Shown: positions 46,101 through 56,633 of the stretch, piece after piece
How positions within the stretch are numbered: the first letter of the stretch is position 1
How the letters are laid out: every line of letters begins with the position of its first letter
Assembly (NCBI RefSeq): GCF_000006565.2
Contig: NC_031472.1
Span: 186,001-250,000, forward strand
Direction of reading: 5' to 3'
Length of the DNA stretch: 64,000 bases
DNA from: Toxoplasma gondii ME49
Lineage: Eukaryota > Apicomplexa > Conoidasida > Eucoccidiorida > Sarcocystidae
Made by a program: the position numbers and the translations under genes
The notes under the pieces: generated by a model
Told to the model about the DNA's origin: nothing
What the model saw: only the letters and a program-made list of their open reading frames with translations
Database searches by the model: none

Positions 46101-47873
46101 GAGGAGAGCACAGCCTGTGTCGCACAACGGATGCACGCTTCTCGAAGCTGCGCCTCCTGTCGTTTTTCTTTACTCAGTGCATGCATCACAGCGTGGTGGC
46201 GCAGCAACCGAAGAGAGACAAAGCGCAGGGGGGCAGCACAGGCAGGTACCTGTGCGAGCGCAGCGTCGGCGAAACGCGGAGAACCGAAAGGTCCTTTGCA
46301 AAGGATGCATGCATTTGACATGTAAAATGCAGCACCCACAGACACTGAAATGTGTGTGCGTGTGTATCTCGCGTTTGAGAAAGGAGTATAAACGCTCGAG
46401 GACAGAACAGTGCTCTGCAACAGTGAGGCTTTGTGAAGCGTGATGCGCGATATGTGCTCTGAAGAAAAGAGGCTGTCGTCGACTTTGATGTGCAGGCCGT
46501 ACGACATTTCTTCACTTTTGCTGCGCCTCAAAGGCCTCGGCGAGAGAGCCGGTTTTGCGAACACAGGGTGGCGCTCTCATCGCTCTGTGGCCGTCTTTCC
46601 ACTGTAGCAAAAAGTTGCGAAAGAACTCAAGCTCGGCAAGAACCGAACTCTCCAAGCTGTGCATTGGCACCTGCAGCCGCTCTGGCGTGCCATGCAGACT
46701 CCAGTTACCTCTGCTTCGCACGGTGTTTCTGAGACGCCGGCGACCCACTACCTCGAAAGAACGCGTAGCTACCGGCGCGCCAGAATCTCTCAAAAGCGAC
46801 CTGACTGCTTGGATGGCGTGACTGCTTCGAAAAACTCACCGAAGAAGATGTGCAGCATTTCGGCCGGTCTTCAGCTTCAAACCTTTCCATTCAAAAATCT
46901 CACCTGACCTCTCGACGTCGAGAGATCCACCGGATAAAAAATAGATTCGAAAACGGCACAGGGCGTTTGTCTCCGTCGACCCGCACAATACAAGCAACTC
47001 CACATAGATACACACATATACACTACCTATCCTATTTATACTGTATTTACCGTACATAGTGTATGTACTATATATATATATATATAGATATATAGATATA
47101 TAGATATATGTATTTTTTGTGCATGTCTGTGGGTGTGTATACTGAGAGAGACGAGTAGATAGGCAGGCGCAGATCGATGCGCAGATCTGGAAACGCTGTC
47201 GTCCTTGTGGCTGACTCGCCGGCACCCCCCGCGCGGGCGCCGAAGGTGAGTGCATGCAGTTGGCGGTGAGCCGCGTTTGTGCCCGGTTGCTTACGTCTGT
47301 CAGCCGGTTATCCGAGAGGTCGATAACTCGGAGAAACGTCGATCTGAGCATGCATGTGACGAGAATCGCGAGGCTGTCGTCGTTGAGAGCCACTCCACTG
47401 AGGGCGACTCCCAGAATGTCCCTGTCTGGTCGCTCTTCGTCTTCTGCTCCGTCGGATCGTCTCCCGGATGTCTCCCCCGCGCGATCTGGCGCGCCTGTCG
47501 GGAAGATGTCGTCCGCGCAGGCGTCGCCGCCCCGAGGCTGCGAGCGGCTCGCGCGCGCTCGATACTGCGCGACTGCCCGCGCATGCAAGGCCGCCACAAA
47601 CTGGGAAGCGTCTTCCTCAGTCAGCGTCGGCGCGCGGGAGACGAGAAGGCCGCTTCGCCTCGTCTCCAGACGCAACGCGTCCGCGGGCAGAGCCTGGAGC
47701 GGCGGCAGTTCCAAGCCGCGCGACGTCTCGGGGGACATGCATTCAGGCTTCGCGACGTCGACGCAGCCGAGCGCCGCCTCGCCTCTCGGCGCCGCGTCGG
47801 CCGCTCGCACAGAGGCAGGAGACGACGGAGCAGACGAGGGGAAGAAGAGCGGGGTTCCGAGTGGAGGACGCAT
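40949..47873 (-). CDS. Leucine-rich-repeat protein, ribonuclease-inhibitor type, many exons
   Basis: Repeat units of the RI type recur across exons. Phased or near-phased exons are 47295-47873 (start MRPPLGTPLF; ends LRVIDLSDNRLTD), 45727-46029 (LRVLSLSRNRLTAVSIV and VFHLDLSDNLVGPEGCCAIA), about 44633-45322 (ALDFSHTDI), 43933-44230 (LQELNLSYCTW), 43344-43491 (GNGMTAVGLRRLCEGLASP, LEELNVACNDL), 41730-42441 (RILDVANCMLPSEAVDQLAA, LSVLVLAHNSL) and 40949-41082 (LPHLLFLDVSSW). Joins 43933/43491, 43344/42441 and 41730/41082 are exact. Exons between 46250 and 46910 (including MSYGLHIKVDDSLFSSEHIS) are present but not resolved. Repeats are split by long disordered inserts rich in Glu, Ser and Cys/Trp. 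Such proteins are binding scaffolds; the partner is unknown. The gene may continue left of 40949, since the last exon found ends in phase 2. Confidence 0.75.
45132..45179 (-). repeat. 24-base exact tandem duplication in an LRR-gene exon
   Basis: Two identical 24-base units (45132-45155 and 45156-45179) encode a doubled eight-residue segment, PSCAVQEP PSCAVQEP, in the disordered insert of the leucine-rich-repeat protein. Perfect identity suggests a recent slip, and length polymorphism between strains would be expected. Confidence 0.85.
46840..47294. other. Intronic and unresolved segment of the LRR gene with TA tract
   Basis: Between the exon ending at 47295 and the region near 46906. It holds a (TA)n/TAGATA tract at about 47069-47110. 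A short open segment at 46857-46898 with an acceptor and a GTGAGT donor may be an exon, but its sequence does not continue the repeat pattern. Confidence 0.4.
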
Positions 47874-50800
47874 GAGGGAGAAGACGACAAGGTAGCGGTC
47901 GGACGGGGAAGGAGCCGCAGAGAGATTGCGGTCGAAGGAAGAGAGAACAGAGGTTTTCGGAGGGAAGAAGAAGTGAGAGAAAACTCGAGGACGGCTGAAA
48001 ACAAGCGAGTGCAACCGGAGAACGCAGAATGAAGTGAGTCGCTCAAGGCGCCGAGAAATCAAACATCGTGGCTGCGAAAAGAGCGAGAGACATCCATGCT
48101 TTTATTGTCCTCAACTTGGTGTTGCATGCGTGGTGACTCATATTCCGCTTCTTATCGATGAAAGCGCACTTGTCCCTGGGTCTGCAGAGACGATGCCGCT
48201 GAGGCGATGGAGGTTCCCAGCTGCACATGCGAGAGTGAGGATCCTCTTCCGGTACGATGGCACACAAACTGACGAACGAAGGGGTGCAGACGTGGAAGCC
48301 GTCAAGCGATCACAACAGATTGTGACGTTGGCGGTCGGAAAAAGAAAAGCGGAGGCATTTCTCTTTTCCCTGTAATGCGCCGCATCCGATGGCTTCCTGA
48401 TGTCGGCGCAGATGCTGCGCTGGCGCTCCCTCCTGCAAGCTGCGGCCTATCTGTGGACCGCGTTTTCTCGGGGCCGGCAGCCGACTCCGAACAACTTATA
48501 CGCGGTAGAGAGCGGGGAAGACGGCGAGGAGGAAAAGAAAGAACGGGAAAGAGTCGAGGCCTGAAAGCCTCCCCATGTGTGTGAGTGCGGCAGAGCAAAG
48601 GCGGTTGAGTCCTTCTGAGAAAAGGTTCGAGAGGTTTGACCCTGCGAGGAGAGAGTGCATGCGCGAGGCGTCGAACGCCTGTGCGGCAGGCCCCTTGCGC
48701 CGTCGCTGCTGGCTGCCAAGATGGGGAAAAGCCGAAATTTAGCCTGGATAGGAGAGAAAAGCAAAGGATCAATTGCTCGCTTCGAGGAGAGCATCGATAA
48801 GAATCAAACACCGACACAGGCGCACAGCGCGGGTCGACTGTCCGCGCAGCGGAAAACTGGCAGGAAGGTAGACAGACACCGGCGGCTTGCAGGGGAGAAC
48901 CGAGCGAAGAGGATGGAGAAAAACACCACAAACAAGGTGATTAGTCTCGGATCCGTGAAAAGAAGAGACTTCCGCGCCACGCAATGATGCGGCGAAACCA
49001 GCGCCGTGAAAACGTCTGGGTTTACGCGTTCGCGCAATGTCGCACTGTGCACATCCTTGTCAGTATCGATGCTCGCTGCTCGGTGTGTTCTGTTGAAGGT
49101 CCGAAAGCCAAAGCGGCGTCTGGAACAAGAGGTGTACTAGAACGCTACCCAAGTCCAAACAGTGGGAACGGGAAGATTTTCTCGCATTTTCGCTGAATCT
49201 CGTGAGCGAGCGTCTCTGTGAAAACAAGAGGGTGCCAAGAAATCCTGTTCCACTGGGAGAGACCTCTCACGCACGAGTCTCGCCTACAGCTTGTCACAGA
49301 TATCTGGTCCGGTTTTTCGTTCAGAGATACTTTTCTCACGCCCTGCTTCCTTGATTCTGGCCGGAGGTACGAGACGCCAGTTTGAAAGGGCCTCAGGTTC
49401 AGAGGTTCCTTTCGTGGGTGCATCCACGAACAGGGATGTTTACTTAGTATTGGCATAGAATCACCCTGGTAGTAAGGTCTAATAGGATAGGAGCCAATGA
49501 AAACCGTATATGGTGTTGCTGCTTGTGAATTCGCGCCACCTGCACTAGTCAAGGAAACAACAAACTTTGCCTGATGGACCGTGCCGGGAGGTCTCGAGGC
49601 ATGCGCTCGGTGCCGTGTTGTTTCAAAGAAAAGGCATGTTCAGCCAGGAAGTTCATTTGGTCCGATCCTACGTACCCAGTGATTGATGTACGTTGTGGTT
49701 GAACACCCTATCTGCTGGATTCCGCCTGGCACTCGCGTGGCACTCTCGGTCGCGACAGGGCTTTCTCTAAACCTCAGCCTGAGACTGGGTATTCAGGATA
49801 GCGACGACCTCTGCATGAGTGGGAACGATACGCGAGTAGCAGAGAAAGGCACATGCGTTCGAGATGTCCTCTCCACAGCACTGCAGACAGTTTGTCTGAC
49901 ACGTTGCGGACGTGGCAACGACTTGCTAATTGAATGGTAAAAAGTTCTCGAATCATCGGTAGGTTAACCGCTACTGCTGACACTGTGTTCGTAGGGCCTA
50001 CGCCAGTTTTAGCAATACTAGCAAGCCAGTTGTGATATATATTTTGCAAGGGGTTGGCTGTAAGCGAGTTAGACGAATGCCCGCTCATCGCTGTTTCGCT
50101 GGTCTCGTTCTTTCCTGGTGAGTCAGAACGCGCGAAACGGTTTCCTCCCTGGCGAAATTTACTCTCGAGTCCAGAAGGCTTTCCTCGCATGTGTGACCTC
50201 ACCTCGGAACGGCATCCCCTGAACCAGTAACTGTAGGGGCTGTAGTGCTTCAGAAAAAGACCGTCAAAATGATCCAGCAACAGCATTGACCGAGCACACT
50301 TGTGGGTATTCGGTTAAAGCGCCTTTTCCAAATTTCTGTCTGCGGAAGGATAAACAGTGTCGATGTTTCGAGCTCCAAGCGACGTGCCTGAGGCGTTGCG
50401 CTTCGTACGACTCGTGGGGTTGCTGACGTGCGTCAGGCGGTTCCGCTGGTCTCACGCGCCAAATTGATCTTGGTCATTATCAGTAATCGTCAAGTGTTGG
50501 GAGTCGTCCTTTTTATGCTCAGTCCGAGACGACTTGTAAGAGATTTTGTCGGCATCTAATTTCGGAAATAATTGGCCAGACACCGCCGCAGAACGGCCCG
50601 CGTCGACTCTGACTTCCTTCCGGAGGCGTCGAAATGCACCATTTCGAACATAATTCGCGGTTAAATTCCGGCTGTTTTATTGCTGCGCTAACCTGTAAGC
50701 ATTCCTATTGTGTTTTCCCTCTCTGAGTCGTGTATGTTGCGGCTGCCAGGAGATCTCAAACGCGATTCGCTAGGCAGGACAACTATGATTGACGTTGCCA

Positions 50801-52209
50801 CGTAGAAATTTGAGCAGTCCTCCTCACCGTACCACAGGCAGGAATCCAGGCAAAACCGACAGGGTGCAGAAAACGCAAGCAAATTGCGATGAAGCCTAGC
50901 TGGCTGCGTCTACCTTCGTCTGCTGTGTTACATCCCCAGTTTTCTACGTAGTGCCGCGTTCGTCCGTTTGCGCACCTTCTCGGACCCTGCGCGGATACCT
51001 CGAGAAGTGTACAACACACTGAACCGTTTTGGATGCGGGTTCCTTCTTAATGAGCCTGTTGCAACTGCAGAATGGACCCACGACGTCCTTAGTAGGGAAA
51101 CAAGTCTCAGATACCAGACGACGGTAACTATGCGTCATGCAAGTGTTGGTGCACCCCTGGATACATAGAAAGCGCGGAGTAAAGGTGCCACAAAATGATG
51201 TACTTCGCACGTCACAACACGAGATAGCCTCTGTCTGTGGTGCTTGAGGAAGAATGGCAGTAATATTCGCTGCTTTGCTGAGTGCCGAAAGTTTGTTTTG
51301 CGAAGAGAACTGACGTTGCCCCGGGGCATGAACTTGATCAAGTACGAACAGAACAAATGATTGTCACGTACTTCGTCCAAGGCACACTGCGCTGGTATTA
51401 TCATCGAGACTGCAGGTAACACAGACCGCCATTCTGATATGCAATGACTTGAAAAACGCGGAAACCATCAATTTAAAAAACCAACGACGAATCGTGTCGT
51501 GCTTAAACATTGCCGGGTTAATTCCAAAGTTCCAAGGTGACCTGGGAAGTTGTCCCGTCACCTATATATTCATTTTCATTAGTTTCAGGGTGGTCGACTT
51601 AGTACATCCCCTTCCTTTGTCGCCAATCACTTGCCACTCTCACGCCTGACCTCTCAGTGTGTTGCGTGCTACAACAGCACCTTTCGTAGGATTGATATGG
51701 CCCGACGGTTGGACCCTGAGCACCCCTTCGGCGAATTGCTAGGAATTCACTTGGATTTTATATGAAAAAACGGTGAAGAGCGTAGTCTGACTTTCAACGA
51801 TGTTACAACCTGTCGGCCGGTGGCTCCTCGCGTCAAAGCACTGACTGGCTTCCTCCAACCGGTACCTTTTCCAACACAGCAGTCACGAGTTCAAACCCGC
51901 TCTAGCAGGAATAAAGAGTCACAGTCTGGAGCCGCTGTCGGAACTACAGTTTTGGGGTCCTTCCGTGCCTATCTGCTCAGCTGTAGCATCCCTAATGCTG
52001 GGACCTACAACAACACACCGCCGTTTACACGTGCCTAAAGCGTGGAGGAACATCCACACATGCTTCCAGTTCACGTAAGAGGAAACAAAGATTCAGATAC
52101 TCTTCCATGTTCAGCAAGGGCTGGTGCAAACCTTCTGTTGCTGAGCCGGCGTCACGTTACAGCTGCAAACATGCTCTCCCGCCCTTTCGAGCGGAAAGGG
52201 TGACGGCGA
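47874..52209. other. Gene-poor region, composition break near 48.3 kb
   Basis: The 5' flank of the leucine-rich-repeat gene (to about 48300) is followed by DNA without microsatellites, without strong purine/pyrimidine skew and with few GCATGC. A 170-codon open frame starts with ATG at 50286 on the minus strand (to 49774), with no recognised domain or supporting splice context. Nothing else is supported. Confidence 0.45.
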
Positions 52210-53790
52210 TCACCTGCTGTCGTCTTGGTCTCTACCGTCTAAGTCACGCGTCCCCTCGCCAGACGGGGCCTGCGGATGCTGTTCTTGACTTTGTGGCGGT
52301 TCCCGAGTACGACTTCCTACACGCCGGGATGATGGTGTTCCGTATGGTGGCACCCACGAAGGTTTTGGTGTGAAGGGCTTCGTCCGTGGGCCAAGAACTC
52401 CTGGACGCTGCTCCGGTTTCCCGGGAGGACCTGGTAACGGCCCTCGTCCAGCCGATGCTGCATGGCTGCCACCCCTTCCTCGTAGCCCCCCTGTCGGTGA
52501 GGCAACTGGTCCCCGTGGGGTCTTTGAAAGGCTCAACCGGGTACCCGGGCTACGCGAAGGCGACCCCCTTCCACGAGAAGGCCCTCCGACCTTATCGACG
52601 CCCGTTCGCCCTGGCGGCGGCTTGCCATCGCTTCTGGATGTCGGCGCTGCTTTCCCTGGAGGCACCCCTGTTTGTGGGGAGGAAGCAGTAGTGGTACTAA
52701 TGGGTGCCTGTGCCTGCCTCCCTCCTTGCTCCGGTGAGCTGCTGCCCCCCACAGGTCCCTCTTGCTGCATGCCTCGTGCAGGAGCGCTTGGCGTCGGTGA
52801 GTCACCATCTGACGGTGAAACTGAGCTGTCGCCCAAGCCGCTGCTGCCTGACGACGAAGAAGGCCCACCTGAGTGGATTATGACGACGTCACCCTCTGGC
52901 CCGCTTTCAGAGCCCACGAAAAATGAAGCAAGACGCGGGCCTTGCAGTGGGGACGGTGATGGCGGCGAACGTTTTCCGGGAACGTGTGTTCCGATGTCTC
53001 TTGTCGGGGATGTTTCCTTTGGAAGCGAGCCCTTTGCGCCGCAGCACGGACTTTGTGTGTCTGCTGGTACAAGGACAGTCTCTGAAGGACTCCCCGTTGC
53101 AGGTGTGGAATGTAAAGGCCCCTCTACGGGTTTCCCCCCAGATGCTGGAGAAGGTGGTGATCTGGAGGCCGAAACATCCAAGCCTTGACGGCCGTGTACT
53201 TGGCTTGCTTCGTCACTACTACCCGATGGACGGGTCAAGTCACTTCTGGTCCCCAAAAGAGAGGATGCGTCCACCCTATATTTCTTGGACCCATCGCCAT
53301 CGTCGGCTTGGTCTGGTGAAGCAGGAGGTGAGCCCAGAGGAAATCTTTCGGGACTCCGACTACCCGAAGAATCGCTTTCCCCCGTTCCTCGCTCAGGAGC
53401 AGTCTCCGGCGAGCTGCCTCTTTGTCTATCCTCATCGGGGGGTTGACGCCCCCGCCGAGAACCATCCTGAGGACGCCTCCGGAGGCCGTACTGGAAAGCG
53501 TAATACCCTAGGAGGAAAATAATAATGGCCGACACGGTAACTCGGATAGGAGCCGAATAGCGCCGAAGAAACCCTTGCACTCTTTTCACCAATTTCTGGG
53601 GTCTGGAGGTACCGCCAGAGCTCATGACTTCAGTGTCATGAAGCACAAGGGCAGTGTCTCCAGCCTCACTTTCTGATTCGGCAACAACCGCGGCATTCAC
53701 CGGGGAACCATGAAGTGACACTACATAAATCAAAAACCCCAGCAACCCGACCACCCAGAATAACTGGACAGAACGGTGTCTGACTTCCAT
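52210..53790 (-). CDS. Secreted proline-rich membrane protein, dense-granule-like
   Basis: The preferred start is the ATG at 53790, giving 526 residues in one exon. An in-frame start 56 codons upstream (53958) would bury the signal sequence. Residues 1-33 form a classic signal peptide (MEVRHRSVQLFWVVGLLGFL, then a likely cut after VNA). A short acidic luminal segment leads to one transmembrane helix at about 82-103 (VTVSAIIIFLLGYYAFQYG), followed by RRRP and a 400-residue disordered tail very rich in Pro, Ser and Gly. Signal peptide, single anchor and long Pro-rich tail without introns is the layout of several Toxoplasma dense granule (GRA) proteins, including the MAF1 type. No RRLxE export cleavage motif is present. 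Two AGAGACG promoter motifs lie just upstream. The exact family is not recognised. Confidence 0.7.
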   Translation of the reverse strand: MEVRHRSVQLFWVVGLLGFLIYVVSLHGSPVNAAVVAESESEAGDTALVLHDTEVMSSGGTSRPQKLVKRVQGFLRRYSAPIRVTVSAIIIFLLGYYAFQYGLRRRPQDGSRRGRQPPDEDRQRGSSPETAPERGTGESDSSGSRSPERFPLGSPPASPDQADDGDGSKKYRVDASSLLGTRSDLTRPSGSSDEASQVHGRQGLDVSASRSPPSPASGGKPVEGPLHSTPATGSPSETVLVPADTQSPCCGAKGSLPKETSPTRDIGTHVPGKRSPPSPSPLQGPRLASFFVGSESGPEGDVVIIHSGGPSSSSGSSGLGDSSVSPSDGDSPTPSAPARGMQQEGPVGGSSSPEQGGRQAQAPISTTTASSPQTGVPPGKAAPTSRSDGKPPPGRTGVDKVGGPSRGRGSPSRSPGTRLSLSKTPRGPVASPTGGLRGRGGSHAASAGRGPLPGPPGKPEQRPGVLGPRTKPFTPKPSWVPPYGTPSSRRVGSRTREPPQSQEQHPQAPSGEGTRDLDGRDQDDSR

Positions 53791-56633
53791 CACGATATGC
53801 CATTCACAAACTGCAGCAGACCAGAGAAGTGAACGAACAGCACGCGGCCGAATCGCCCTGGCCCACTTCGTGCTGAGCGGAGGCAACAAAGTGCTTCCGT
53901 TGACGCCCTGTGAACCTCGTGACCGAAAGAGTCCTCGCTGCAGGAGCCCGGTCGTCACTGTTCGCGAATGCAGAAGAGACTTCCCTTGGAGAAGGCGTTC
54001 TGGGTAAGTCTAACATCCAAGGCAAGTGAGCGCTAACACGTCTCTGAAAGAACGACGTTCACGCGAATGTTCACTATACAGAGACGAGAGTGCTTCGCAT
54101 CCGGTGTCTGAAATGAACTCGAGGCAAACGTCAGCAAGTCTGCAGGAACTGCAGCTTATAAACAAATTCGATTGAAGCCTGAACAAAGGATGTCGGAGAC
54201 AAACGACTGCCGCTCGTACTGTAGCTTGTCCGTGGCGGGGAATTTGAAGATGGTCTTCACCTTTGAACAGGTGGGAAAGACTCTGCCGACCGTACCCGGC
54301 GCTCATGGGGCGGTTACGGTACCATCAGAAACCCCTAGCTTGTTCTCCGGTACCCTGAGACACGCGACGCGTCGCTAGCTCACAAGGCTCAGTGGCTGCC
54401 GGGAACGAGTTGGTGTGGGGTCCGCAACATGTCTGGCACATGAAAAAGTAGTTTTTCGCGTGTCTGCGATGTACACTGCGGGGGTAGTTCACTACCACAT
54501 GGCTGCAAACAACGGCAGCAAGACCCACTGCAACGACACATGTGGCGGAGGACCCGGCCGTTGCGACAGTACACTTGCGAACCGCCCGCTGTTTGATTCT
54601 AATTGTTCCCGCCTGAATGCAGCGGCCACAGTAGATCAACCCAACTGAAGCTGTAGCAGACCATCACCACGCTTGTCGTACAACCTAACCTTAAATGGCG
54701 TCTCTTTTCGTTAGCGAAGCCTACAGCAAGGTGGAACCTGACAGTCGGCGCGTTACCTATGAGCCAAGGCATGGGCGGGCGGCCAAGGTCTGTCACCTTG
54801 TGGGAATCTGAACTACAAATGTGGATGTTACGAACTGCTATTCGAAACCGACAAATGAGTGAAGGCACCGCAGTCGGGACGCGAGATGAACTTCCCGCCA
54901 AAACTCGAGACACGTTATGCTCGTGAAACGGCTGCACTCAAGAGCGCCGGCGCGAGGCGACGTTATCTGCGTCACCGTTAGGCTCAAGAGACCGGGAGTC
55001 GAACACACTCGAAACTGCACAATCCGTCTGTCTTCACCTAGGAGGAAACGTGTTTTATGTATCCTTTGACCCCGTGGTGTGAAGGCGCATCTTGGCTGTG
55101 CACGTCGATAAACTTTCATTCGGTAGCCACCTGCTGAGTGCTGGCAACATGTCGCCGAGGGCATCGACTCCTCGTCGGCGTTTCGGGGGTCTCGGTACTG
55201 AATGCCATCAAGTCGTCTCTACCTGTCCTTAGTTTGACCGTCTGATTCGTTCTCTTTTCAACACTTCTGCCTCAGTCCCCCGCATTTGCAGCGCCACTCG
55301 TCGCCCTCTTTCGCGCGTAGCTCTACCTTGGTCCCCTCTTCCGACTGTTTCGCCTGTCTACGGGCACTGTGCCTCACTTTTCTCCGATACCTGGTGATTG
55401 AGGAGCTTGGCAGAGGTGCGAACGTCTGTAGCCGAAGGGGCATTCGATACGTATTGCAGAGCCAAGATTCACGATAGTGCGTTCACATGCTGTGTCATCA
55501 CGTGACAGTCCAACGAGAGGCCCCGCTGACTCCATGTTTGAAGGACTTTAGGGATCGGTTACTCTCTCACGAAGCTGTGTCCTTGCGTCGCTGATTTTGA
55601 GAAGCGACACAAATCTTCAGCGGACCTAAGCAGCCTGGAAGCCCGTAGCTGTCCCGTACCTTAGGTGCTGTGAAACCTCCGCGGCGCCGGTGCTGTGGCA
55701 CCCGCTTGCTGCGGCATTTGTGCAATCCACCCGCTGTTAAGCAGTTATTCACAATGGTAGGTACTTTTTCGCTGCCAGTCCTTTCGGTCCCGGCCCCAAA
55801 CTGTTTCGAGGGGTCCTGGTGCACTTTCGAGGACCCACTTGCGCGCACTCTAGTTTCGAAAAGAGGCACAGAGTGTCTCGCGAAAATCAGGTCCACCCAT
55901 ACTCCAGGATCCACAAGTTCGATCACGCCGACTCGCGTGGCTCCATGAACACATGCGAAAGTTTCTTCAAGCTGTTTCATGGCATTTAGCCGGGGAGTGT
56001 GCACTGAGTGGAAGCCGCGCTCGTGTTCAAGATACGGCGTGTCACAGAAAGGGGGTTCCATCGAGACAGAACGGTGTTTCTAGTCAAGTGTTCAGCCTGC
56101 GTCTACATGCGTTGTTCAACGCTGCCTAGTGTCCGTTCGGCATCATCCGCGCATCCTCCGGTTCGCCGGCGTTTCCGTCCTCACCCGCGCCGTTTCCAGT
56201 CTGACCGTCCTCGACGATTTCCCAGCCTCCCTGCATGCACGACCGCATGGAAAGTGCCTCAATTTCGAATGAGAGACCTTCCATATGCAAACGAACAGTT
56301 TTTGGTGTCAGAAGATACACAACGTGTCCTTGAAGCGATTGGCGGCCTCCTCACGATTCCTCGCCTCCGAAGAACGGCCAACAAACATCGAGACTGGAAG
56401 ATTGTCTCTGTCAATAATGATTATACTCGCACCTGACTACAAGTCTTCTCCTATTGTTTCCACAGGTTCTCAAGGTCCCATAGACACTCGCAATCAGCAA
56501 CACGCAAGCGACCTGACCGCTGTGTTCGCGCTTCCCTTGCACCGTTGTGGTCTGATCCGCTCAAGCATATGTTTCATAAGCGCCTAGTTGGTGCGTAAGC
56601 ACTCATGCTTCTGACCTCGAACCGCCGATATCA
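53791..56633. other. Intergenic region upstream of the GRA-like gene
   Basis: Balanced-composition DNA with no repeats. It holds the promoter of the GRA-like gene and the 3' flank of pICln. A 164-codon ATG-started frame on the minus strand (55567-56061, beginning MEPPFCDTPYLEHERG) is the longest open stretch. It has mixed composition and no signal peptide, and I do not assign a function. It could be a chance frame or a small gene. Confidence 0.4.
54039..54086. promoter_or_regulatory. Inverted pair of AGAGACG promoter motifs
   Basis: CGTCTCT at 54039-54045 is AGAGACG read on the gene's strand, and AGAGACG is present again at 54080-54086 on the plus strand. WGAGACG in either orientation is an established promoter element of Toxoplasma dense granule genes. 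The pair lies about 250-300 bases upstream of the start at 53790, a fitting distance. Confidence 0.6.

Noticed and set aside
48034..48375. Plus-strand frame across the 5' flank of the LRR gene
   Set aside because: It shows no domain, and its position opposite the promoter of a well-supported minus-strand gene makes coding unlikely.
52370..53522. Plus-strand frames opposite the GRA-like gene (up to 272 codons)
   Set aside because: They are shadows of the GC-rich proline-coding strand. The minus strand has the signal peptide, anchor and promoter motifs.
52210..53790. Naming the secreted protein as MAF1
   Set aside because: Only the layout (signal peptide, short spacer, anchor, Pro-rich tail) matches. 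No sequence identity to MAF1 could be recognised.
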